Source: Phascolarctobacterium sp. (lineage in GTDB: Bacteria > Bacillota > Negativicutes > Acidaminococcales > Acidaminococcaceae). From it: a stretch of DNA of 43,800 nucleotides. A program made the position numbers and the translations under genes. Location: NCBI GenBank assembly GCA_017467905.1, contig JAFUKD010000036.1:1-43800 (forward strand), in the 5' to 3' direction. Shown one piece after another: positions 37,075 to 43,800 of the stretch; the stretch's first letter is position 1; every line of letters begins with the position of its first letter. A model generated the notes under the pieces. That model was not told where the DNA came from, did no database searches, and was given only the letters and a program-made list of their open reading frames with translations.

Positions 37075-37548
37075 CTATTTTCCCGGTTTTTCTTTTTGTT
37101 TAGGCATAATGCTTTGCGCCTTGTCAATAAACAGCACGCCGTCCAAATGGTCAAGCTCGTGTTGAATAGCAATAGCCATCAAGCCACTTGCTTCCATTAA
37201 ATAGCATTTGCCTGCGCGGTCAGTAAATTCGCAGTCCACCTTTTCAGAACGCTCCACTTCCCCTTCGTAATCAGGCACGCTCAAGCAGCCTTCGCCACCC
37301 ACAACGCTACCTTCCCTACGCACAATAACAGGGTTAATCATTTCCACCAAGCCTTCGCCAACATCAATGACAACAATGCGTTTGGAAACACCAATCTGCG
37401 GAGCGGCAAGGCCAACGCCATCTGCGGCGTACATGGTCTCTGCCATATCTCGCAAAAGTTTAAGTAATTTTTTATCTATTCTCTTTACTTCCTCAGCAGT
37501 TTTACGCAAAACAGGATCGCCTGCAGTAAGAATTTTTAATTTAGCCAC
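37075..37548 (-). CDS. def: peptide deformylase
   Basis: Removes the N-formyl group from nascent proteins. 157 residues with all three motifs: GVGLAAPQIG, EGCLSVP (metal Cys) and QHELDHLDG (metal His pair, catalytic Glu). It directly abuts fmt and follows priA by 84 bases. Confidence 0.98.
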   Translation of the reverse strand: MAKLKILTAGDPVLRKTAEEVKRIDKKLLKLLRDMAETMYAADGVGLAAPQIGVSKRIVVIDVGEGLVEMINPVIVRREGSVVGGEGCLSVPDYEGEVERSEKVDCEFTDRAGKCYLMEASGLMAIAIQHELDHLDGVLFIDKAQSIMPKQKEKPGK

Positions 37549-37632
37549 AACGAGCCTCCTATATATTTATGTTAAATTTAGTACCTTATATTGTACCATA
37601 TTAAGAAGTACATTTCAAAAATCCTTTACCTG

Positions 37633-39900
37633 TTAAATTACACTTACAGGGTCAACATCAAAGAAAAGATTGCGTTGCTCCTTAAACTGGCTGGCAAGCA
37701 AGGCATCCTTCACAGGCTGCAGCTCCTTTGCCTTCACAATAATATTGTAGCGGTACATATCCCTCACCTTGGCAACCAATCCGGGGAAGGGACCCAGCAC
37801 CAGCAAATCGCGTAGCTTTCCTTCCAGCTGCTGTCCCTTTAAAAAATCTGTTACCCTTTTCGCCAAGGCTAAAGCCGCGGCTTCGTCCTTGTCCCAAATG
37901 GTCAGCTTCAACATCTGGGCGAAGGGTGGGTAGAAGAAAGTCTCCCTGTCCTTCAATTCATCTTTGGCAAAGCTGTCATAATCCTGACGTGCCGCCTGCT
38001 CCAAAACTTTATTTTCCACATCATAAGCCTGAAAGATTACTCGCCCTTCCTTCTCGCCCCGTCCAGCCCGTCCGGCAGCCTGGGTTAAAAGCGAAAAGGT
38101 ACGCTCCGTAGCGCGAAAGTCCGGCAAATTCAACGAAGCATCTGCGGCAAGCACGCCAACCAAGGTTACGTTGGGAATGTCGTGCCCCTTGGCAACCATC
38201 TGGGTTCCAATCAAAACATTGCGCTCGCCACGGGCAAAGCTGCTCAAAATATCTGCGTGAGCAAATTTTTGTGCCGTGCTATCCTGATCCATGCGCAGCA
38301 CCTTCACTTCGGGAAGCTCCTGTAATTCTGCCTCTGCCTTTTGGGTACCTGTTCCAAAAAATTTAATGCGCCTGCTGTGACAATTGGGGCACTCCGCAGG
38401 AATGGGAGCAGTGTTGCCGCAGTAATGGCAACGCATTGCCTCCCCTGCGCTGTGATAAACTAGCGCCACCGCGCAATGAGGACACACAATGGAAGCACCG
38501 CAGTCCCTACACATTACAAAGGTAGAATAGCCACGCCTGTTCAAAAGCACAATCGCCTGCTCACCTTCGGCAGCAGTAGTAACAAGAGCCTGCTTTAGCT
38601 TGCGGGAAAGCACGCTAAAATTTCGCTCCTGCAATTCCTTACGCATATCCACAAGCTCCACCGTAGGCAGCTTGCTTCCCGTAGCGCGCTTTGTCAAACG
38701 CAAATGCTGATACTCGCCCCCAATCGCCTTGTAATAACTTTCAAGGTCAGGGGTGGCACTGCCTAAAATCAATGGCGCGCCTGTAAGCTTGGAACGTTCC
38801 AACGCCACATTCCTTGCGTGGTAATTGGGGCGTTCCTCCTGCTTGTAGCTGCTCTCGTGCTCTTCATCTATAATAATCAATCCTAAATTCTCAAAGGGTG
38901 CGAACACCGCACTGCGCACGCCAATTAAAATATTTGCCTGATGGGTGTGCATCTTGTACCACACGTCACCCCGCTCGTTTTGGGAAAGCTTGCTGTGAGC
39001 AACCGCCACCATATCGCCAAACCAACCTTTAAAACGCTTCACCAGCTGAGCAGTCAAGGCAATTTCCGGCACAAGCATTAACACCTGTTTTCCCTGCGCC
39101 ACTGCTTCTGCCGCCGCTCGCAGGTAAACCTCCGTCTTACCACTGCCTGTAATGCCCTGCAGTAAAAAGGTTTTGCCATCTGCCTTCTTCACAGAAGCAC
39201 TAAGCTTTTCCAAAGCACTTGCCTGCTCGTCAGTCAAGGTAAAAACTTCGCCACGCCTTTGCAGATTCACATAACTGTTCCGTAAAACGCGCTTTTGTCT
39301 GGCTTCCGCCCAAGCTTTTTCTGCCAAAGTACGGGCTGTGGCAGCACTCACCTTGTATTCGGAAAGTTCATTTACAGTTAACCACTCACCTTCGGACAGC
39401 ACTGCCAGCGCCGCCATCTGAGCCTTCGCCCTGCTGTCGCCAAGTGCGAGGGCGGCGCGACCAGCTTCCGTAATGCGGTAAGCAAGCACAGTTTTTTCTT
39501 TCAAACGTTCCTCGTAGGCGTAATACAAAAGCTTTCCCTCTTCATCCTTCACAGCATGACGTTTGATACTGGTCTTGCCGGGAACAAAAAGGCGCATTGC
39601 CTCCGCCAAAGAACACATATAATAATCAGCCAACCATTTGGCTGTAGCAAGCATCTCTTTGTCGAACCAAGGTCTGTCGCCTAAAGCTGCTTCAACATTT
39701 TTCAGTTTTGCTTGTGCCTGCGGGGGCAAGCTTGTCATTTCCCTGCGCTGCACAACAAAGCCTTCCACCTTTTGCGCGCCAAAAGGAACAACCACACGCC
39801 AACCACTGTCCAGAAAATTCAGCTCTGCAGGTACGGCGTAGGTAAACTGCTTGAACAAACTCTTTACAGGCAAATTAATCGCAACATCAACGCAGAACAT
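37633..39900 (-). CDS. priA: primosomal protein N' (replication restart helicase PriA)
   Basis: 3'-5' helicase that reloads the replisome at stalled forks. 755 residues: an N-terminal DNA-binding domain, Walker A GITGSGKTEVY, Walker B IIDEEHESSYK, and zinc-binding Cys pairs (CRDCGASIVCPHC, CHYCGN, CPNC). The C-terminal helicase motifs include TQMVAKGHD and QAAGRAGR. GGAGGAG precedes the ATG. It is the first gene of the operon running to rpe. Confidence 0.97.
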   Translation of the reverse strand: MFCVDVAINLPVKSLFKQFTYAVPAELNFLDSGWRVVVPFGAQKVEGFVVQRREMTSLPPQAQAKLKNVEAALGDRPWFDKEMLATAKWLADYYMCSLAEAMRLFVPGKTSIKRHAVKDEEGKLLYYAYEERLKEKTVLAYRITEAGRAALALGDSRAKAQMAALAVLSEGEWLTVNELSEYKVSAATARTLAEKAWAEARQKRVLRNSYVNLQRRGEVFTLTDEQASALEKLSASVKKADGKTFLLQGITGSGKTEVYLRAAAEAVAQGKQVLMLVPEIALTAQLVKRFKGWFGDMVAVAHSKLSQNERGDVWYKMHTHQANILIGVRSAVFAPFENLGLIIIDEEHESSYKQEERPNYHARNVALERSKLTGAPLILGSATPDLESYYKAIGGEYQHLRLTKRATGSKLPTVELVDMRKELQERNFSVLSRKLKQALVTTAAEGEQAIVLLNRRGYSTFVMCRDCGASIVCPHCAVALVYHSAGEAMRCHYCGNTAPIPAECPNCHSRRIKFFGTGTQKAEAELQELPEVKVLRMDQDSTAQKFAHADILSSFARGERNVLIGTQMVAKGHDIPNVTLVGVLAADASLNLPDFRATERTFSLLTQAAGRAGRGEKEGRVIFQAYDVENKVLEQAARQDYDSFAKDELKDRETFFYPPFAQMLKLTIWDKDEAAALALAKRVTDFLKGQQLEGKLRDLLVLGPFPGLVAKVRDMYRYNIIVKAKELQPVKDALLASQFKEQRNLFFDVDPVSVI

Positions 39901-39923
39901 GGCTCCTCCAAAAATAGCTTAAT

Positions 39924-39952
39924 ATAATAATATTCTCGAAAGGAATGGTAAA
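39924..39952 (-). promoter_or_regulatory. priA operon promoter
   Basis: TTTACC (39947-39952), 17 bases, TATTAT (39924-39929), about 25 bases before the ATG. Confidence 0.55.
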
Positions 39953-39992
39953 TCCTTTTTTAATTATTAACATAATAAAACCCTACATATAG

Positions 39993-40027
39993 AAAAATCA
40001 GGAAGACACACCATCTTCCTGATTTTC
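39993..40027 (-). terminator. terminator after the Cas9-like gene
   Basis: On the minus strand, AAAATCAGGAAGA pairs perfectly with TCTTCCTGATTTT around a TGGTGTG loop. It is downstream of the two repeat-like units and can also act on the plus strand. Confidence 0.9.
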
Positions 40028-40035
40028 ATCATAAA

Positions 40036-40072
40036 CTTCTAAGTTCATCAATATCCAACAAAGGACTAAAAC
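40036..40072 (-). repeat. CRISPR-repeat-like unit B
   Basis: On the minus strand this 37-base unit begins GTTTTAGTCCTTTG and continues TTGGATATTGATGAACTTAG. The opening ten bases equal the start of type II-C repeats such as that of Campylobacter jejuni. The TGTTGGATATTGAT core is identical to unit A, 49 bases away. It is not a standard array: only two units, diverged, with a gap of about 12 bases instead of about 30. Confidence 0.5.
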
Positions 40073-40084
40073 AAATAAATATAT

Positions 40085-40120
40085 TGCATAAGCTTATCAA
40101 TATCCAACAGAGATTATGCA
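40085..40120 (-). repeat. CRISPR-repeat-like unit A (diverged)
   Basis: It shares TGTTGGATATTGAT with unit B and TAATC/TAGTC just before it, with one gap. It is bounded by TGCATAA and TTATGCA, so the unit can also fold as a hairpin; an inner ATAAGCTTAT palindrome offers an alternative fold. It begins nine bases after the Cas9-like stop codon. Confidence 0.45.
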
Positions 40121-40128
40121 TTACACCA

Positions 40129-42378
40129 CTACTTTTCTTCCAACAGCGTTAGGGGTTTAAAGCTTTTTACTTCTCCACCAAGCTTTCCAAGAACATCTAC
40201 ATAATATTTTTTGAAAACATCTTTACGCGTTACATAATAAGCAATGTCTTTATCACCAGTAATGCTTCTAACATTTAGTAAGCTTCTCGTAATAGCCCTA
40301 ACACTTCTATACCATCCCTCAAACTTCAAATTACCATTATCATCAAAAATTCTAAGGTAATCATTGGTAAAAAGGTACATCACATGTTCCCGATAGTTTT
40401 TCGGATAAGGAATATTTAAATATAATTTTTTATCCTGCTTTTTTAAATCCACATAACGTATTCCACGAAGCACTGTCCTGTTATCGTTATCCTTGTAAAT
40501 TTCTACGCAGTAATATTTATTGGCACTCAATACATTCTCATTTCCACGAGCATCAAGCTTAACAATTGAAGAATCCTTACACTTAGACTTAGGAACAGGA
40601 TTATCATCTGTAAGCTTACCCTGGAACTTTTTATTTTGTTTATAACTTATCAAAGGTTGTCCATCGTAACCTTCACACATCTCGCCATTAGACCATGCCT
40701 TATATATTTTGGTAGCAATATTACTTTTTGCCACACGCACATTCCTTTCGCAAGCTTCGTCAAACCAAAGATTACTTTCTAAATAATTAGCAATGTATCT
40801 GTTAATAAAATTACCGGCTGCTATATTTATATAACGCGGAGACCCATACCTTCCAATAATGGCATTAATAACCTTGCGAGTTTCGTTGATAGTTTTAAAC
40901 ATAACAACATCATGCATTATTTCTTCATCAACATTTTTGGTTAAAGCCGGCAAAGTTTTATGCTTGTGTTCAGCTTGGGACTTCACCTTATTGTAAGCCA
41001 AACGTCTTTCCCGAAGTAGCCTTGCTTTAAAAGTGCAATAGTTTTCTCCTTCCATAAAAGCATTGATTGCTTCTGTCATATAACGTTCGCCAACATTAAC
41101 AGTACCACCAAAATTACTATAAAGCAGTTTTTGACAAAGCTGTTCATTCCAGCCTGCCTCTTTTAAAACTTTATTCCTCCGTTTAGGAGTAACATTTTCA
41201 GAAAGTAAAAGGCTTAACTTTTGCAGTTTGGAAGGACACTCTAAAACAAATCTCTCTCCTGAAATAAACTCCTGATAATTATAACCACTTGTATCTAATG
41301 CACTCTTTAATATTTTTAAAGTTTTAAGCGTATCATTAAGCTTTACCTTCTCATTACCGCTTACTATTGATATCCCAAAACGTTTTAAGATTGCACCTAA
41401 CCATTTTTCTGAAACCTTTGCGTTTAACAAAGATTCCTTTAAAATTACACGAGCAACATCTCGCGGCAATCTAACAGTACCGCCTTCCATATCGACAAAT
41501 TTATACCTCGATAATCTATTAATCAAAATAAACACATCTGCCAGCACAGTACTCTTAAAGCCACGCTTTTCTTCTTTATAAAATCTACACTTACCAACAG
41601 AATCTAAATACCCCATAAATTTACGCGGCTTATCATTTTCAGTACCAGGTCCTGTTTCAAAATCTCGTTGGGCAAAAACAATCCTATCGCACAAGAAATT
41701 AATATTACCTTCCGTAAGTTGTGGGTAATATTCTGCCTGAACATGTAGAATATCTAAAAGTTCCTTCCTAATATATGCACGCTTAATCAAAACATACCTA
41801 TCATTATTTTTGTGGTTGTGATAATCAGGAAAGCTTGTCGCAGTCTTAAAAGCTTCATCATTTAAAACCATATCCGCAACGCTACGATAGTTACTATTAC
41901 TAAAGATACGTTCAAATTCTGCCAAGCCAGCTTTTACTAACCCTGCGTCTTTAGAACTAATTTCTTCATTATAATAGTCACTGTAACCACGATGATTACA
42001 AATGTGAATAATACAATCGGTAAGTTCTTCCGCAGTAAGCTTTTCAGTTAACCCTTTCAACCGAAGGAAAAAAATATTTTGATTACCATTCTTCTCCTGC
42101 CATAGCCTTAAAGCAGCATCAGTAATCAAACCAATCTTTTGCAAAAAGCTTTTAACTCTATCCTTGCGATGAGCACGACGGCGAACCAACCTTCTTAAAT
42201 TGCGGTACATCCTGCGTTCTTGGTTTTTCCTTGTTTTGCCGTCAGCAATTTTCCCAGAAGCAAAGAACCTTATCCCGGCATCCTCAACCTGTACATTATC
42301 TTCACCAGTTTGCAAGGCTACGGCAAAGCCAACATAACCAATACCAATATCTAAATCGATACCATATTTTCTTGTCAT
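40129..42378 (-). CDS. type II-C Cas9 homologue lacking HNH and RuvC-III (predicted nuclease-dead)
   Basis: 749 residues from the second ATG (42378), six bases after GGGGG; type II-C Cas9 proteins are usually about 1000 or more. RuvC-I is GIDLDIGIGYVGFAV with Asp10. The bridge helix (about 47-81) has RRMYRNLRRLVRRRAHRKDR. REC-type text follows (HICNHRGY, IVFAQRDFETGPG, GKCRFYKEEKRG). RuvC-II (about 514-522) reads PRYINIAAGN, with Ala for the catalytic Glu. KIYKAWSNGEMCEGYDGQPL matches the lead-in to HNH, but after about residue 581 the sequence jumps to WED/PI text ending VFKKYYVDVLGKLG. No HNH His/Asn core and no HHxxDA RuvC-III motif are found. No cas1, cas2 or full array adjoins. The gene is AT-richer than its neighbours. 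Confidence 0.88.
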   Translation of the reverse strand: MTRKYGIDLDIGIGYVGFAVALQTGEDNVQVEDAGIRFFASGKIADGKTRKNQERRMYRNLRRLVRRRAHRKDRVKSFLQKIGLITDAALRLWQEKNGNQNIFFLRLKGLTEKLTAEELTDCIIHICNHRGYSDYYNEEISSKDAGLVKAGLAEFERIFSNSNYRSVADMVLNDEAFKTATSFPDYHNHKNNDRYVLIKRAYIRKELLDILHVQAEYYPQLTEGNINFLCDRIVFAQRDFETGPGTENDKPRKFMGYLDSVGKCRFYKEEKRGFKSTVLADVFILINRLSRYKFVDMEGGTVRLPRDVARVILKESLLNAKVSEKWLGAILKRFGISIVSGNEKVKLNDTLKTLKILKSALDTSGYNYQEFISGERFVLECPSKLQKLSLLLSENVTPKRRNKVLKEAGWNEQLCQKLLYSNFGGTVNVGERYMTEAINAFMEGENYCTFKARLLRERRLAYNKVKSQAEHKHKTLPALTKNVDEEIMHDVVMFKTINETRKVINAIIGRYGSPRYINIAAGNFINRYIANYLESNLWFDEACERNVRVAKSNIATKIYKAWSNGEMCEGYDGQPLISYKQNKKFQGKLTDDNPVPKSKCKDSSIVKLDARGNENVLSANKYYCVEIYKDNDNRTVLRGIRYVDLKKQDKKLYLNIPYPKNYREHVMYLFTNDYLRIFDDNGNLKFEGWYRSVRAITRSLLNVRSITGDKDIAYYVTRKDVFKKYYVDVLGKLGGEVKSFKPLTLLEEK

Positions 42379-42390
42379 TGCCATCCCCCA

Positions 42391-42423
42391 AACTTCATAT
42401 ATAAGTTAAGCTTTAAAACATCC
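42391..42423 (-). promoter_or_regulatory. leader of the Cas9-like gene: palindrome and repeat-related sequence
   Basis: AACTT-N7-AAGTT (42391-42407) lies just before the ribosome site. Minus-strand 42423-42396 aligns without gaps to the start of unit A's core (40105-40078), 19 of 28 bases, including GGAT, AAGCTTA and ATATAT. I see no convincing -35/-10 pair, so transcription may come from rfbB or a weak promoter. Confidence 0.35.
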
Positions 42424-42440
42424 TTACTGGAAAATACTAT

Positions 42441-43460
42441 TTACCTATTCCCATACATCTTCTCGTAATAGTTTTGGTACTCACCGCTGATGATGTTCTC
42501 CCACCAATCGCGATTATCCAAGTACCATTGAATAGTCTTCTTAATACCATCTGCAAACTTGGTTTCCGGCAACCAACCTAATTCGCTATGAATCTTAGTC
42601 GGGTCAATTGCATAGCGCATGTCATGACCCTTACGATCAGTAACATAAGTAATCAAGCTTTCATGTTTGCCAAGTTCCTTGCAGATAAGCTTAACAATAT
42701 CAATATTACGCATCTCGTTATGACCGCCAATATTATATACTTCGCCTACTCTACCCTTGTGAAGAATCAAGTCAATCGCTTTACAGTGATCTTCAACATA
42801 AAGCCAGTCACGCACGTTAATACCTTCACCGTAAACTGGTAGGGGCTTGTCATTCAAAGCATTGACAATCATCAAGGGGATAAGCTTTTCCGGAAAATGG
42901 TACGGTCCATAGTTATTGGAGCAACGAGAGATTGTTACAGGCAAACCATAAGTACGATGGTAAGCCAGCACCAATAAATCAGCACCAGCCTTGGAGCTAC
43001 TGTAGGGAGAGCTTGTGTGAATAGGAGTTTCTTCCGTAAAGAACAAATCCGGTCTGTCCAAAGGAAGATCACCATAAACCTCGTCAGTAGAAACCTGATG
43101 ATAACGCTTAATATCAAACTTACGACAAGCATCCATCAAGACAGCAGTACCCATTACGTTAGTCTGCAAGAAGATTCCAGGGTCTTCAATAGAACGGTCA
43201 ACATGGCTTTCCGCAGCAAAGTTAACTACAATATCAGGTTGTTCTTCCTCAAAAAGTTGCTCCACTGCCTCGCGGTCACAGATATCTGCCTTCACAAAAC
43301 GGAAGTTAGGAGCATCCATCACGCTTGCCAAAGTGGAAAGGTTGCCTGCGTAAGTAAGCTTATCCAAACATATGATGCGATAATCAGGATACTTAGCAAG
43401 CATATGAAATATAAAATTAGAACCAATAAATCCAGCACCGCCGGTAACAATGATATTCAT
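42441..43460 (-). CDS. rfbB: dTDP-glucose 4,6-dehydratase
   Basis: Short-chain dehydrogenase making dTDP-4-keto-6-deoxyglucose for rhamnose and other surface sugars. About 339 residues with VTGGAGFIGSNF (NAD binding), STDEVYGDLP, HTSSPYSSSKAGADLL (Tyr-x-x-x-Lys) and RCSNNYGPY. The ATG at 43460 has AAGGTGA upstream. It sits 20 bases after a KAS III-like gene, and no terminator separates it from the Cas9-like gene. The other rml genes are not in the window. Confidence 0.96.
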   Translation of the reverse strand: MNIIVTGGAGFIGSNFIFHMLAKYPDYRIICLDKLTYAGNLSTLASVMDAPNFRFVKADICDREAVEQLFEEEQPDIVVNFAAESHVDRSIEDPGIFLQTNVMGTAVLMDACRKFDIKRYHQVSTDEVYGDLPLDRPDLFFTEETPIHTSSPYSSSKAGADLLVLAYHRTYGLPVTISRCSNNYGPYHFPEKLIPLMIVNALNDKPLPVYGEGINVRDWLYVEDHCKAIDLILHKGRVGEVYNIGGHNEMRNIDIVKLICKELGKHESLITYVTDRKGHDMRYAIDPTKIHSELGWLPETKFADGIKKTIQWYLDNRDWWENIISGEYQNYYEKMYGNR

Positions 43461-43480
43461 TTTAATCACCTTATCCAAAA

Positions 43481-43800
43481 CTAGACTTCATATTTAGATA
43501 AATCAACCACACAGCCACCCCAAGACAGCCCAACACCAAAGCCAATAGCTAAAACCTTTTTGATTTCTTTATCCATATTGGCTTTCATCATATCAGCTAT
43601 TGCAATCGGGATGCTTGAAGAAACGGTGTTTCCATATTCCTTGACATCATTCCAATACAGATAGCCAAGCAAATCACATTTCATCTGCAAAAACTCAAGC
43701 ATAAATTTATTTGCTTGATGGAATACAAAATAGTCAATATCACCTTTAATCAAGTTTGTTTTTACCAAAACTTTTTCTAAAGTATCCGGCACTACTTCGA
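43481..43800 (-). CDS. 3-oxoacyl-ACP synthase III-like protein, C-terminal part
   Basis: Thiolase-fold condensing enzyme; only the last 106 or so residues are here and the frame is open to the window edge. The catalytic His lies in YFVFHQANKFMLEFL and the Asn in EYGNTVSSSIPIAIAD; GFGVGLSWGGCVVDL closes the fold. Its place beside rfbB suggests a role in a glycan or lipid-linked sugar locus rather than housekeeping fatty-acid synthesis. This is inference from context only. Confidence 0.9.
   Translation of the reverse strand, partial: EVVPDTLEKVLVKTNLIKGDIDYFVFHQANKFMLEFLQMKCDLLGYLYWNDVKEYGNTVSSSIPIAIADMMKANMDKEIKKVLAIGFGVGLSWGGCVVDLSKYEV

Noticed and set aside
40036-40120. A functional CRISPR array
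   Set aside because: Only two diverged units with a gap of about 12 bases; no second full spacer or further repeats in the flanks.
40036-40128. tracrRNA on the plus strand
   Set aside because: The anti-repeat-like part is present, but no GC-rich tail hairpins or plus-strand terminator follow before the coding region.
40129-42378. IscB, IsrB or TnpB (transposon-encoded RuvC proteins) as the identity of the Cas9-like gene
   Set aside because: It has a long REC-type region and a II-C style C-terminus (K-x-VDVLG), and lacks the N-terminal PLMP-type start and intact RuvC of IsrB/IscB.
43481-43800. A truncated KAS III pseudogene
   Set aside because: The frame is open to the window edge, so the shortness is due to the window boundary.

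Overview
The window reads as chromosome of a diderm, non-sporulating Firmicute of the Negativicutes type, possibly an Acidaminococcaceae or Phascolarctobacterium relative. This placement is an inference from gene content and order. The rpsT-lepA-hemW-hrcA-grpE-dnaK-dnaJ and priA-def-fmt-rsmB-rlmN-prpC-pknB-rsgA-rpe blocks are Firmicute orders. The sporulation genes gpr and spoIIP, often found beside lepA in spore formers, are absent. Exported proteins with periplasm-type signals are present. Several genes use TTG or GTG starts with strong Shine-Dalgarno sites. No rRNA, tRNA, insertion sequence or full CRISPR array was seen.

Layout: 1-820 holds small DUF1659/DUF2922 proteins and a two-hairpin dispersed repeat. 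931-9430 is the heat-shock and translation block on the minus strand (dnaJ, dnaK, grpE, hrcA with a perfect CIRCE operator, hemW, lepA), broken between lepA and hemW by a small PBECR-like orphan gene and a structured RNA with its own promoter and terminator. rpsT is divergent from lepA. 10161-13148 carries an M20 carbamoylase-like hydrolase, hydG and a TM1266-type hydrogenase regulator. 13293-17279 (plus strand) holds a DEDDh exonuclease, a small membrane protein, and an M20D amidohydrolase followed by an MFS transporter. 17327-28326 is metabolic: an RlmI-like methyltransferase, a PheC-like exported protein, metQ under a SAM-I riboswitch, malic enzyme with two-subunit fumarase, an operon of hydantoinase, HDAC-family deacylase, rdgB and a phosphoesterase, and a small exported protein. 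28611-39900 is the long priA-to-rpe operon. 40129-42378 is a Cas9 homologue. 42441-43800 is the edge of a sugar-nucleotide locus (rfbB, KAS III-like).

The standout is the Cas9 homologue. It has type II-C features (RuvC-I Asp10, arginine-rich bridge helix, REC region, and a C-terminal WED/PI region ending in a K-x-VDVLG motif). It appears to lack the HNH core and RuvC-III entirely, and Ala stands where the RuvC-II Glu is expected. The 749-codon frame is nevertheless uninterrupted. No cas1, cas2 or array accompanies it. Two diverged CRISPR-repeat-like units, one beginning GTTTTAGTCC, lie just after its stop codon, and a more diverged relative lies just before its start. This is either a decaying II-C locus or a naturally nuclease-dead Cas9 kept for another job such as RNA-guided repression. 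The second most interesting item is the unassigned multi-branch RNA upstream of hemW.
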